Of a stretch of DNA of 64,000 bases, positions 36,136-47,278 are shown in pieces. Within the stretch, counting starts at the first letter, position 1, and every line of letters starts with the position of its first letter. A program made the position numbers and the translations under genes. The notes beneath the pieces are model-generated. The model searched no databases and was not told the origin of the DNA. It worked only from the letters and a program-made list of their open reading frames with translations. This DNA comes from Tomocerus qinae (Eukaryota > Arthropoda > Collembola > Entomobryomorpha > Tomoceridae), in NCBI GenBank assembly GCA_020055645.1, contig CM034546.1, positions 129,787,875 through 129,851,874 of the forward strand. The letters are read 5' to 3'.

Positions 36136-36772
36136 TTCATACATATCAAAGCATGCATTAGTCATATTTCATAATCCAGCATGCTTAAAAAAGATTCTTC
36201 AAATACATAATGATTTACTTTTGTATAGCACAAACATTTTCATAGTATAAGTACGTGAAGAATATTTATTTGTCATTTTGTTTTTCCATTACTCATCCTT
36301 CCCTTTTATCTTTAATCAATCAATCAATACAACCAGATAAAAATTAAACTTTTTTCGCTCAACCAAATACAAATCTTCATTTTATTCATTTATAGCAGTG
36401 TAATGCTTATTCAATACTGCTGCTGTATTGCAGCTGATGGTGATAGCTGAATTCTCAACTGTTGAGACTTTATTCACTAGGAATATTGTTGGTCCTTTTT
36501 AGTGAAAATAATGTTATACTATTAATAAAATAGAGTTGGTAAAGCTGTTATTTAAAAATATTATGACAGGGGTATTATGATCCTCATAGCATGTTTAGAT
36601 CCAATTAACTTATCCAGGCATTTAACCACATTTTATGGCTGTATATATGGTGACTACTTCGTGATTGCATTTAAGACAAACTTAAATTGAACTCCGACCT
36701 CATCATATTTTGTATCAGAGTTGAGTCGAACTAAACTTACAAACAAACTAACTTTGTGTCGTTGCTATTTTC

Positions 36773-36821
36773 AGAGTAACTTTTTCACAGCAAGATAAAA
36801 GCCAAAACATAATTTATCTTG
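36773..36821 (+). other. Probable 5' leader exon of receptor gene 1
   Basis: A short block bounded by a CAG acceptor-like site and a TTATCTTG|GTATGT donor is conserved at 40988-41035 before receptor 2. In both genes an acceptor (TATACAG|ACAAGATAC, at 37008 in gene 1) lies just before the start codon. This fits a non-coding leader exon spliced to an otherwise intronless coding exon. Confidence 0.5.
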
Positions 36822-37039
36822 GTATGTATCAAGGTAGTCTATTTGCATCATATCATGGCTGTTTTTTAATTTGAGACCATTTTGACAACAAAAAATACAG
36901 ATATACTACTTTCTTTTTATTTTCGAAGATAATTTTCGAAAAATAAACATATGTAAAATTTTATAATTGAAACGTTCTTAAAATACTTTATTTTATTCTG
37001 CTATACAGACAAGATACGTTGAACATCGCCAAAGTCATA

Positions 37040-38323
37040 ATGAAAGCTGTGGAATTACTGTTAATTATTTTGGCCTTTTTTGCTAAAAATTCGGAGACAT
37101 CTCCAGACGAAAACAGATTACTCCATCATCTTCTAGACAAGTACAACATTTTGGAACGGCCCGTGGAAAGGCACTCGGAGCCCGTTGTTGTCAAGTTTGG
37201 GAGGATGACCTTATTACAAATTATCGATTTATGTGAACAAAGTCAAATTCTGACGACAAATGCATGGTTGCGAATGGAATGGGTGGATTCGAACTTGAAA
37301 TGGAACTCTTCAGAGTTTGGGGGCATCGAAGAAATTCCTATCCCGCCCCACCGAGTTTGGAAACCAGATATTTTGATGCACAACAGCGCCGGCATGACAC
37401 TCGACTCCAACTTTCCAACTAATGTTGTGGTTAAATATAATGGCGAAATTGTCTACTGCCCTCTGGGTATTTTTAAAAGCTCTTGCAATACCGACTTGAC
37501 ATTATATCCGTACGAAGAACATAAATGCGAAATGAGATTCGGTAGTTGGACCTACGATAAAAAAAGTTTAGATGTGGAATTTCAACACGAATATGAAGAG
37601 AATTGGGATAGTTTTATAGAAAATTCTCAATGGCAAGTTCTAAAAATTCCAGTAGAGACAAATTCGTATGCTTCCAATGAACGGAATGCGATTGTGACAT
37701 TCACGCTCCATTTACGGCGCCGTGGAGAGGGAGTGCTGCATCCTTTAATCTTCCAATTTGTACTCATTTCTGCAATCTCCTTATTTGGCTTCTTCCTCCC
37801 TGTCAACTCTAAAGCCAAGTTATTTCTAAACCTTGCAGCTATTTTCTGTATTATGTTCATGATCAACACTGTGAACACAACTCTGTCAGTCCCTCTTGGT
37901 CATGTCCCCTTCTTTTACAAATATTTCTCCGCTTTAACAATTATTGTACTATTATCGACTCTCTCATCGATATTAATTTTGAATTTTATTGCCAACTCAA
38001 AAAACCCTGATGAAATACCCCAATGGAGTCGAGTTGTTTTGTTGAAATATATGCCATTTATTTTATTTATGACTCGAGGTAAATTAAATGATGAAAGAAA
38101 ATATGGCGGCTGCGAAATGGACGAACAATACTTAGTGAATCAAAATTCTGAGGTTTCAGTAATTCGTAGTGAGATTAGAGTCATCAATAACAAACTTCGA
38201 AAAGATCAAGTTCGAGAAGATATAGCCAAAGATTGGGTATTCGCGGCCAATGTTGTTAACCGATTATCTCTGATTACTTTGACTATCATTACGGTCATAA
38301 TTACTGCTGTATTTTTGTCATAA
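37040..38323 (+). CDS. Cys-loop ligand-gated channel subunit 1 (nicotinic-like, no CC pair)
   Basis: Single-exon coding region for 427 aa, starting at the ATG conserved in gene 2. It has a signal peptide (MKAVELLLIILAFF), loop D (WLRMEWVDSNLKWN), loop A (VWKPDILM), a canonical Cys-loop with 13 residues between cysteines (C149 and C163, with YPYEEHK inside), loop B (GSWTYD), then M1 (LIFQFVLISAISLFGFF), M2-M3 (AAIFCIMFMINTVNTTLS, SALTIIVLLSTLSSILIL) and a last membrane segment at the C-terminus. This is the nicotinic receptor fold, a pentameric ion channel at the plasma membrane. The paired cysteines of loop C are absent (SYASNE), so it is of non-alpha type, and the usual GEK motif before M2 reads SKAK. 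Ligand and ion selectivity are not predictable. Confidence 0.9.
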   Translation: MKAVELLLIILAFFAKNSETSPDENRLLHHLLDKYNILERPVERHSEPVVVKFGRMTLLQIIDLCEQSQILTTNAWLRMEWVDSNLKWNSSEFGGIEEIPIPPHRVWKPDILMHNSAGMTLDSNFPTNVVVKYNGEIVYCPLGIFKSSCNTDLTLYPYEEHKCEMRFGSWTYDKKSLDVEFQHEYEENWDSFIENSQWQVLKIPVETNSYASNERNAIVTFTLHLRRRGEGVLHPLIFQFVLISAISLFGFFLPVNSKAKLFLNLAAIFCIMFMINTVNTTLSVPLGHVPFFYKYFSALTIIVLLSTLSSILILNFIANSKNPDEIPQWSRVVLLKYMPFILFMTRGKLNDERKYGGCEMDEQYLVNQNSEVSVIRSEIRVINNKLRKDQVREDIAKDWVFAANVVNRLSLITLTIITVIITAVFLS

Positions 38324-40987
38324 AAATTTGTTTTCAAATAGAATTCCTAAATGTCACAATTATAAGTAATGCGAAAGACTTTCCATTCGTTGTATATCAA
38401 ATTGTAATTAAGATGTGTAAATAAAACTTAGCCCAATTAGAACAGCCTTAAAATAACAATCATGCTTCATCTAATGATCTTTCTCTGCTCAATTATATCA
38501 TTTCATTTTAGTTTAATAGATTTTTGCATTTTTAACCCATGGCAAACAAGAAATAAAAAATATTACAAAAATGGTACATAAATTGAAGATTAAACGACCC
38601 CTTTATTTATATCGGTACGACTTTAACACAATAATATTATTTAGGCCATTTTGCTAAGAGCATTAATTATACTTTATTATGTTTGTCAACTCATGTCGCA
38701 TTATGTCATAAAATTGTTAGTTGATATTTCTAAAATATGTCAGTTGATCAGCAAATGTAATGAAGGAAGTTAAATTGGTGGTTGCAACCAAGTCATTGAT
38801 GTATAAATAAGTTAATATTCTTCGTAATAGGCCTATCTGTATTTCGTGTTACTTTCCATTATCAAAATCTGCACTGTTGGAATTTTTAGTAGGGATAGAC
38901 AAACACAACCTAATTCTAAACGCGAAGTTACAAAAGACTAGGGCAAAGTGAGTTGGGGCAGTCCATCGTTATATTCCTATGCATAGAAATAGTGCTACAT
39001 AGTGCATACGCAGAAGCCAATAGTAAATCAATAGTTGCAAGCGAATATGAACAACGTGAGCTGCATCTCTTGGTTTTGCAAAAGTAAACGTCCTAGTGCA
39101 CTACAGTTTTTCAAGTTTATTACATAATTATGAAAGCTTGGCTGTGGACAGAATAAAACAGGTAAAAATATAATTCATACTTGATTTTATCAAAGCATGC
39201 ATTAGCCATATTATTTCATAATACTTCATATTTATTCATTTGATTTGCATTAAAGTTGGCTAAAATCTTTTTCAAATACAGAATGATTTACTTTCGTAGC
39301 AAAAACATTTTAAACAAATATCAGCTACTATTGCATGTTTTCAACGACACCGGAAATCTATATACCTTATTGATACAATTTAAATATATTCAATATATAA
39401 TAGTCAATTCAAAAATTGGTTGTAACCCTATATCCGTCAACAATGACCAACAAAAGAATCCCTGACAAAAGAAAATATTTGCTGATCGATATCCACTACA
39501 AAACATTCTTCTGAGGCAAAAATCATTTATTCTCGACATTGTCGTCAATATTCAATATTGATTCACGCACCATATTGGTTCTCACAATTGATATTTAATT
39601 ATAATTTGCTGTTGCCGGCTGCTATTGGTAGCTATTATAACATATCAAGCCATTTAACCACAATTTATAACTGTATATTATACTAGTGAACCCAGCTAAG
39701 GGGGCAAGCCTAGCACTCAAGAGAAATTCAGCAGGTCACCCAACACAGTAATAAAAACAATTTTGAAAAGATCCCTTACGTCCCAAAATAATAACTGTAG
39801 ATCGTAGCACCGAATACAGGGAACAATGAAAGGTTTCCATTTTTGAAAAAAATCCCACAAAGTCGCCAAAAAGCTCCCTTTTTAAATCAGAAATATAAGA
39901 TTCTCTCTGGGATTTTGGAAAAACGTACACATTGTATGATTACAACTTACGAATAAATATTTAGTTACCCAGTACTGTTATTTATTTCTACAAATAGGTG
40001 TGCCAACTACCAAAGGAATCAAGAGGGTAGTAAAAAAGTAAACCCAGCTCTACTAAAAAAATCTCTATATAATGTTAAATAAGTTTGTCGATATAACAGA
40101 ACCAATTTGGACTAGAAGTTTTGAAATACTATTTAATAAGGCCCATTACGATACTTACGAAATGTCCCCTTTCGCTAATCATTTCCATTCAATCACGAAT
40201 CACCACCATTCAACCATCTCATGTAAATTTCTACTATTATTTTGATGTTACAATAATATGAAACGACAACGACTCATTTTGGTTGTTTACAGTAATTAAT
40301 GTTTTCAATAATGTACCCCAACGCATACCTCCATGTACTAAATTTAGCACATGAAGGTATGCGTTGGAGTACATTATTGAAAACATTAATTGGGCATGCG
40401 CATTTTGCTTTTAAAGGAACATGCATATATTAGGTGTGCAGTCTATGGGAGGAGCAGGTACTCAAATGTGCTGCAGTCAGCACTTGCGTTAAACATGGGG
40501 GAGAGGATTTTGCATTACGTATTATATGTAGATTTCCTAAGTTCTCCTACCAGACAAACATAGATAGATTGGTAATTTTTTTCAAGTCTAGGATTATATT
40601 ATAGATGGGGACTGCGTGACTGCATTTAAGACGAACTTAAATTGAACGCCGACCCTCATCATATTTTATACTAGTTGAATCCTAGCACACATAAAGTGTG
40701 CTAGAAAATGTTGAAATCAGTAAATTTCTAGCGACTGCGCATTGGCCCGAATTTCATAGACCGTTGATTGGACTCAGTACTGATAGCCTAGTCCTTGCTC
40801 ATTAATTACAAAATATTACCCTTACTCATTAATTACAAAATATTACGGACATAGATACAAACATTTATTTATTCAAGAATGTGAAAGAATCCCTTGCGCA
40901 TGCCCCACTTTATCTTTATGTAGAGTAAAGATCATAGATTCGAACTAAACTTACAAACTAACTAATTTTGTGTCGCTTCTATTTTCA
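38324..40987. other. Spacer between the receptor genes, with duplicated and inserted DNA
   Basis: Begins with the poly(A) signal of gene 1 (AAATAAAAC near 38422). 38545-39175 repeats the flank 35683-36135 of gene 1. Relative to that flank, two stretches look like later insertions: about 39680-40605 and about 40680-40935. No coding sequence was recognised. Confidence 0.6.
40295..40390. repeat. Long near-perfect palindrome
   Basis: Arms of about 44 bp, beginning ATTAATGTTTTCAATAATGT and ending with its complement, flank a short centre (ACTAAATTTAG). It would form a stable hairpin or cruciform. It is probably a fold-back transposon fragment, because it lies in DNA absent from the gene 1 flank. 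Confidence 0.75.
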
Positions 40988-41220
40988 GAGAATCTTCTTC
41001 ACAGAAAGTTAAAAGCCCAAACAGAATTTATCTTGGTATGTAAGAATGTAGCCTATTTGCATCCTTAAAGTGGCATCATGACCATCATTTAATTTTAAAT
41101 CTTTTTGACAACTAAAAATACAGGTAATACTTTCTTTTTACTTTCATACTACTCTACATACGCCCATATTTTTAATACAACTATGGCACTCTAATTTTCA
41201 CTCTTGAGAATGTAAGGTAC

Positions 41221-41405
41221 CAAGCACGTATTTAGTAGGGGGGCGGGGGGGCGCAGCGCCCCCCTAAATCTGAGAAAAAGAGAATTTTTTTCTCAAAAAT
41301 GGCCTAAAATTGAAAAATTTTTTCGCGCTTCGCGCGAATATGTCTTGTTTTTGGTATAATTTTTGCTTCCGCCCCCCCTTGAACAAATTCCTAGATACGT
41401 GCCTG
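41221..41405. mobile_element. 185-bp hAT-type MITE
   Basis: Inverted termini CAAGCACGTATTTAG and CAGGCACGTATCTAG (read inward) with an 8-bp target duplication TAAGGTAC at 41213-41220 and 41406-41413. The interior is G- and C-run rich and non-coding. The 8-bp duplication and CAGG-type ends are hAT hallmarks. The ends differ from those of the hAT copy at 61757. Confidence 0.85.
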
Positions 41406-41883
41406 TAAGGTACGTATCTAAGTACCTTAAACTCTCGAAAAAATGCGTAAAAAGCAGATATGGCATTATTTCTTATTTCAAGGGATTTTTCTTGAAAATG
41501 AAATATTTGAAATAAATGCAATTCGCATGTGTACACGCATGTGCGTTTAATTTATTTCAAATGAAATTTATTGAAATTTTTGAAATAATGATTGATTTTT
41601 GAAATAAGAAATTTCATTTTTCAAGGAAAGTGGAAGTGAAATATTTCGCAAAATATTTTAAAACTTTCGCTAATTCATTTCTGAGAAATATATCAAGTGC
41701 CATGTGCGTTAAAAAGTGAGTGAGAGTTTAGTCGTTAAAAATATGGGCCTTGATTACTTATATTTACCATATTTACAGCTCGAAGATAATTTAAAAAAAA
41801 ACAAATCTTGAATTTTAAAATTGGAACGTTCTTAAATTATTTTATTATACAGACAAGATACTTCGAACATCGCCAAAGTCATA

Positions 41884-43245
41884 ATGAAAGCTCTGGAATT
41901 ACTGTTAATTATCTTGGCTTTTTTTGCCAAAAATTCGGAGTCATCTCCAGACGAAACAAGATTACTCCATCATCTTCTAGACAAGTACAACATTTTAGAA
42001 CGGCCCGTGGAAAAATACTCGGAGCCCGTTGTTGTCAAGGTTGGGATGATTTTATTCCAAATTATCGACTTGTGTGAAAAAAGTCAAATTCTGACGACAA
42101 ATGCAGGGTTTCGTATGGATTGGGTGGATTCGAACTTGAAATGGAACTCTTCAGAGTTTGGGGGCATCGAAGAAATTCCTATCCCGCCCCACCGAGTTTG
42201 GAAACCGGATATTTTGATGAGCAACAGTGCAGGCATGACACTCGATTCCAACTTTCCAACTAATGTTGTGATTAAATATGATGGCAACGTTTTTTACTAC
42301 CCTCTGGGTATTTTTAAAAGTTCTTGCAAGATCGACCTGACATTATTCCCTTATGAAGAACATAAATGCGAGATGAAATTCTACAGTTGGACCTACGGTG
42401 GATATCATTTGGATATGGATTCTCAAGTTGAGGGAGATTTGACTAAGTTAATAGCTAGTCCTGAATGGGAAGTTGTAGAAATGCCAGCACACAAGAATAC
42501 AACTTATTATACGTGCTGCCCGGAACCGTATATAGATGTGACGTTCACAATCCATTTACGACGCCGTGGAGAGGGAGTGCTGCATAATTTAATGTTCCAA
42601 TTTGTACTCATCTCTGCAATCTCCTTATTTGGTTTCCTCCTCCCTGTCAACTCCAAAGCTAAATTATATCTAAACCTTGCAGCTATTTTCTGCATTATCT
42701 TCATGATCAACACTGTGAATACAACTCTGTCAGTCCCTCTTGGCTATGTCCCCTTCTTTTACAAATATTTCTCCGCTTTAACAATTATTGTACTATTATC
42801 GATTCTCTTATCGATTTTAATCCTGAATTTTATTGCCAACTCAAAAAACGCTGATGAAATACCCAACTGGATTCGAATTTTTTTTTTGAATTATGTTCCT
42901 ATTATTTTATTTATGACTGGAGCTAAATTAAACGATGAAACAAAACATGGCGGCTGTGAATTGGATGAACAATTCCCACTTAATCTAAATTCCGATCTTT
43001 TAGTAATTCGTAATGAGATTAAAGTCATCACTGACAAACTGCGAAAAGATGAAGTTCGAGAAGATGTTGCCAAAGATTGGATATTCGCGGCCAATGCTGT
43101 TAACCGATTATCTCTGCTTACTTTGACAATCATTACGGTCATTTTTATCATAACCATAGTTTCGGATATTCCCATTTCCCAGAAAATTTTGGTTGGACAC
43201 CGGGAATTCCCACCAATTTGGGAAATGGGAAATACTGGGAAATAG
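41884..43245 (+). CDS. Cys-loop ligand-gated channel subunit 2 (nicotinic alpha-like)
   Basis: Single-exon coding region for 453 aa, paralogous to 37040-38323. It has a signal peptide (MKALELLLIILAFF), loop D around W80 and W87, loop A (VWKPDILM), a Cys-loop with C148 and C162, loop B (YSWTYG), and loop C with YYTCCPEPY (C211-C212), the adjacent cysteines that mark acetylcholine-binding alpha subunits. Four membrane segments follow. The pre-M2 motif is SKAK as in gene 1. After the last membrane segment the protein runs about 25 residues further than gene 1, because a 244-bp repeat inserted at 43158-43401 supplies the new C-terminus and stop codon. The Polinton element inserted right after its poly(A) signal (AAATAAAAC near 43518), so mRNA 3' ends may be altered. 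Confidence 0.9.
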   Translation: MKALELLLIILAFFAKNSESSPDETRLLHHLLDKYNILERPVEKYSEPVVVKVGMILFQIIDLCEKSQILTTNAGFRMDWVDSNLKWNSSEFGGIEEIPIPPHRVWKPDILMSNSAGMTLDSNFPTNVVIKYDGNVFYYPLGIFKSSCKIDLTLFPYEEHKCEMKFYSWTYGGYHLDMDSQVEGDLTKLIASPEWEVVEMPAHKNTTYYTCCPEPYIDVTFTIHLRRRGEGVLHNLMFQFVLISAISLFGFLLPVNSKAKLYLNLAAIFCIIFMINTVNTTLSVPLGYVPFFYKYFSALTIIVLLSILLSILILNFIANSKNADEIPNWIRIFFLNYVPIILFMTGAKLNDETKHGGCELDEQFPLNLNSDLLVIRNEIKVITDKLRKDEVREDVAKDWIFAANAVNRLSLLTLTIITVIFIITIVSDIPISQKILVGHREFPPIWEMGNTGK

Positions 43246-43401
43246 TGGGAAATGAGTGTCGCCATCTTGCAGAATTAGGGTCTATTTCCCACTAAATTTT
43301 TCTATTTCCCATTTTCCCACCCACTTGGCCTTTTTGCTTCCCACTTTTCCCACTGGGAAATGGGAAATGTCCAACTTCTTTCATTTCCCACTCGAAACCA
43401 T
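43158..43401. mobile_element. GGGAAAT-rich insertion in the 3' end of receptor gene 2
   Basis: Comparison with gene 1 shows about 244 extra bp carrying many GGGAAAT/ATTTCCC units in both orientations. The ends look like GTTTCG...CGAAAC, and AACCAT is duplicated at 43152-43157 and 43396-43401. It is a small fold-back type element that changes the receptor's C-terminus. Confidence 0.65.
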
Positions 43402-43527
43402 GATCATAACATTTTGTTTTCGAATAGAAATCTCCCAAATATTACAAATAATTACCTAGTTCATCTAATACGATAATATTCTCATTCGTTGTACACCAAA
43501 TTGTAATTCCGATGTTTAAATAAAACT

Positions 43528-43533
43528 GCCCTC
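43528..43533. repeat. Polinton target-site duplication, left (GCCCTC)
   Basis: GCCCTC here and at 57659-57664 immediately flank the inverted termini. Six bases is the duplication length known for Polinton integrases. Confidence 0.92.
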
Positions 43534-45056
43534 TGTGTATAAATAGGTGACGGTGGTTTCCAGCGCCAAAACATTTGAATTTCCAAGGTATGTATCTCAC
43601 GTGGTCATGTTTCAGCCGGATGTTACCGGGAAGTCTAACCACCCTAATCACTTTTGTGGTTTCTGAATTTATGTGACTACCTTACCCATTATTACTTATT
43701 ATAACTACCTACTGAATGTAAATTACGTACTAATATGTACATTACATCACTACCATTGAGTTTCTTATTATTTATCTATGAAATGAATGTACCTAATTTT
43801 CTCCTACTATAGACAGCATGCTTGAATGTACCTACTATAAAAAGCATTGCTTGAATGTACCTACTTATGTAGTAATGCCGAGTCCCTATAAACCAGATAT
43901 ATTAGTTTCATTAAATCCATAGACTTGCGAAATATTTGGTTTTGATAGCCAGTTTTTTTACAGAAGGAGTCTACTACTGTTATTGATTTTAAAAAAAAGC
44001 CAATAACACTAGCTATAAAATAGTCGATTGGGATTTTCATAATAGTTTTAAAAATCAAAGAAAAAAGTAAAAAATTATTTTCCAAAATTTCAAAAAATTT
44101 TTTATCTCACTAACAATCAGGAAAACCTATAGGATTGTAGGGAAAAGATTTCTTTATTTTTAGAAATTAATTTCATTAAAATCGGTCTACAAAATAAAAT
44201 TTTACAATTTATTTACAAAAAGTATAAAAAATTTTCAATAACACTGATAAAATCTATAATTTTTAAGTTTTTAAAATTCTTTCTCGTGGGCCTCTAGCGA
44301 AGGTTATTGGCTATAACGTACGTTAAGTTAAATTAATAAAAGTTAACGGGAAATTGGGTTGGTTACGCGACTAAAACATCACCAATAAAATTTTTTTTTA
44401 AATTATTTTTTATCACATTAACGATCAGTAAATTTAAAAAATTAACTTTGAAGGATTGTGGAGAAAATATTTCTTTATTTTTAGAAATTAATTTGATTAA
44501 AATCGGACGACAAAAACAAATTTGACAATTTATTTATGAAAATTTCAAAATTTTTTCAAAAACACTGATAAAATCTATAATTTTTCAGTTTTTCAAAAAC
44601 TTTCTCGTGGACAGTTGGTAAAAGCTTTTGGCTATATTTTGGGCTAAAAATTAATATTAAAAGTTATCTGGAAAGTTGGTTGGATTGAACACTAAAAAAT
44701 CACCAATAAAAAAATTTTTTTTAAATCGCCAATAAAAAACAATTTTAAAAATCACTAATAAAACGTAATGTTAAAAATCAAAGAAAGAGCTATTTTGAAC
44801 AAAGCTATTTACTATTTTTTGATACCTGTTTTGGCAATAAAAGTTTTAAGCAAAGGGGAGTAGTTTTAATTATTTATTAGCTATTTGTTATTGACCCGTT
44901 TCTGCACGCCCTTTGCCCACCCGCCCGCCCTGTGCCCGCCAGCCTGTTAGCCGCGAGCCTGCCTGTCCGATACCCTGCGAATGCCAATAATATAATTTTA
45001 TGCAAAGCTAAGAAACTCTAATACATTTGTAACAAGGGGTCGTTATCACTAACCGC
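43534..45056. repeat. Polinton left terminal inverted repeat
   Basis: 1523 bp, the inverse of 56135-57658. The differences I noticed are one substitution (44190 against 57002) and one T-run that is a base shorter here (near 44580). The inner end is at CTAACCGC. The region near 44900-44975 is GC-rich with CCCGCC runs, unlike the AT-rich remainder. The repeat contains only short frames. Confidence 0.93.
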
Positions 45057-45137
45057 CCAATTAATTCTGGCAGTGATATACCAGGAAACATTTCTTTCGA
45101 CAACCATTTGGATTTCATCCACTGAACCGATAACACC

Positions 45138-45834
45138 ATGGCTGAAGAAAGCGGAGAAGAACTCGTTGTAAGTATTTATAATTAATATTATACTTTCGAA
45201 ATCTAATACATATTATTTTCTTAGACGGTCGAGTTTGAAGAGACTATTGATTTAATTAAATCATCTTTGAGTCACGAATGGATAAAGTCCTATAGCACTC
45301 CTGCTAATATGGGAGAATTGAAGATCTGGTTTTCATATCTTGACAATGGACAAAGCTATCTTCACATGAGAAGACTACGCCTGAATAAAACCATTCAGTA
45401 TTTCAACTGTCCAATGTCTTTAATGGGAAAAATAAAGGCACTGTTAATGCACTACACTTTAGTAGACCAATATATGGTACAGGAAAGCACTGCACCATCT
45501 CTTAAATGGCATACATTTGATGAGATTTTGGACTGTGGAGTGGAAATCAAAAAGATCCATAGAAGTGTGTGTAGGTAGCGACCTGGCTGGATTTGAGCTC
45601 ATAAGGAACGGAGCAAAGAAAAAGTATTGCTTACAAGTTTCAGTTGCAGAAATTCCATTTATTGTCTACAAATTTGGAAAGTTTCAACAAATGTACACGA
45701 AAAGGTGCCCTCATATTCCACTGATTGGCTCTCCTATGGAAATTGATTATGCCTGCCCAACAAACTGTGAGTGCAAAACTGAGGAGGGGAAAAAGATGGA
45801 AAGAAAGATGGAAGGAAAGGATGAAGATGGTTGA
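45138..45834 (+). pseudogene. First Polinton gene, unknown function, one frame break
   Basis: Exon 1 (45138-45167) starts with ATG and ends at GTAAGT. A 57-bp intron leads to an exon from 45225, where the frame runs to a TAG at 45576-45578. An overlapping frame from about 45517 continues to 45834 with a plausible protein (for example GFELIRNGAKKKYCL, VAEIPFIVYKFGKF) and a Lys/Glu-rich end. The gene thus appears split by a frame change between about 45517 and 45578. No domain is recognised. Its place before the integrase is typical of variable accessory genes in such elements. Confidence 0.45.
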
Positions 45835-45900
45835 GAAAAATGTTGAAATAAATTGAAAAATTCTGTAATAATGAATACGTGGCATTAATTATTTTGTAGC

Positions 45901-46014
45901 ATAATTAGCATTCATAAAACGTTTTTAGTATTAATTAGTGTAAATTAGCATTCATAAAACGTTTTTAGTATTAATTAGTGTAAATTAGCATTCATAAAAC
46001 GTTTTTAGTATTAA
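45901..46014. repeat. 40-bp tandem repeat before the integrase gene
   Basis: Nearly three copies with an exact 40-bp period containing CATTCATAAAACGTTTTTAG. It lies between the first gene and the integrase, where a promoter would be expected. Confidence 0.85.
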
Positions 46015-46260
46015 ATATGACGTTAATTAGTATTATTCAGTATAAATTCGCGTAAATATGTACCAACTTGACGAATGAACAAATTTCATCATTATATCAA
46101 GTTCAATCGCTAGATGGTATGAAAGAAGCTTTCCTGACATTACGGCATAAAATGTTTCATTCATGATGGTGCCTAGGTGGCTCTGAGGAAGCTAATTTGT
46201 CATTCCGGCCGTAGTATTTATTACTTTGTGAATAAACAAATACATTCATTATCACTCAGG

Positions 46261-47222
46261 ATGGCGACCAATATTAAGCGTAACTATCTCAATCCAAAGT
46301 TTGCAGGCTCATTCAGCGGAGCTGCTACGTTTATCAAAAACCGGAAATACACAGATAGGAAAGTTGTACTGAATGAACTCTATAAATTAAAACCATATGT
46401 GCTACATAGGCCTGTTGTTAATAGATTCCCCAAAAGGAAATTCATGGTTCATTTTCGTCTGTACCAATTCCATTGTGATTTACTAGACTTATCTAGGTAT
46501 GCAAACGAAAATAATGGATACAAATACTTTTTAACTGCTATTGACGTTTTCTCTAAAATGGCTCATATGGTTCCAATGAAAAATAAAACAGTTGATACTG
46601 CCCTAAAAGCTCTCAAGCAAGTTATTAAGGTACTGGGAAACCTCAGACTTTACTTACAGATTTAGGCTTGGAATTCCTAGGAAAGCCAATGAGAGACTAT
46701 TTAAAACACATTGGTGTGCGCCACATATTTGCCTATGGAGAAAATAAAGCTTCAGTTGTGGAACGTTGGCATCGTACAATAATGTCTCGTTTGGCAAGAT
46801 ATTTTACATACAAAGGCAACCACAAGTACATTAATGTGTATAAACAAATATTATCTTCTTACAATTCTACTATTCATTCTACGACAAAGTTTAGACCCCG
46901 TGATGTAAATGATAGTAATGAAAATGAAGTGTGGAAAAATACTTTTGGCCACCTCATCAATGTAAAGAAGAAGAAACCAAAATTTAAAGTTGGGGATACT
47001 GTTGTAGTGGCTCGAATCAAGAAAACATTTTCTAAAGGATATTTACCTGGATTCGTAAATGAGGTTTTTAGCATAGCTAAGGTGTATGATACAATTCCCC
47101 CTACCTACCGATTATTTGAAAGTGAACAAGAACAGCAGCGAAAAGCTGAAGAAGATGCAGCACGTATTAAAGCTGGTAAAAAGCCAAAAAGTACCTACAC
47201 TCTCAATCGGCAGACCTTATAG
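46261..47222 (+). pseudogene. Polinton integrase (DDE, retroviral type), frame break in the core
   Basis: Start chosen at the ATG at 46261, giving the family's usual N-terminus (NPKFAGSFSG). The catalytic core begins with the first acidic residue in FHCDLLDLS and the conserved YFLTAIDVFSKMA. The frame closes at 46663-46665; the region with the second Asp (LLTDLG), the Glu (ASVVERWHRT) and the C-terminal SH3-like domain (FKVGDTVVVAR, FSKGYLPGFVNEVFSI) lies in another frame running to 47222. The shift falls near 46630. Integrase inserts the element and makes the 6-bp duplication. Since the insertion looks young, the break is either very recent or an assembly artefact. Confidence 0.85.
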
Positions 47223-47278
47223 AGGGCATATTCTACGACCAAGAGTTGTCTCACTTCATTCCTACTTAGACAGTCGTC

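Noticed and set aside
37019-37039. Earlier TTG start for receptor gene 1
   Set aside because: The ATG at 37040 is the start conserved in gene 2 and is followed directly by the signal peptide.
43861-44085. 74-codon frame present in both Polinton inverted repeats (also 57107-57331)
   Set aside because: AT-rich, hydrophobic low-complexity frame. It is duplicated only because it sits in the inverted repeat, and shows no known conservation.
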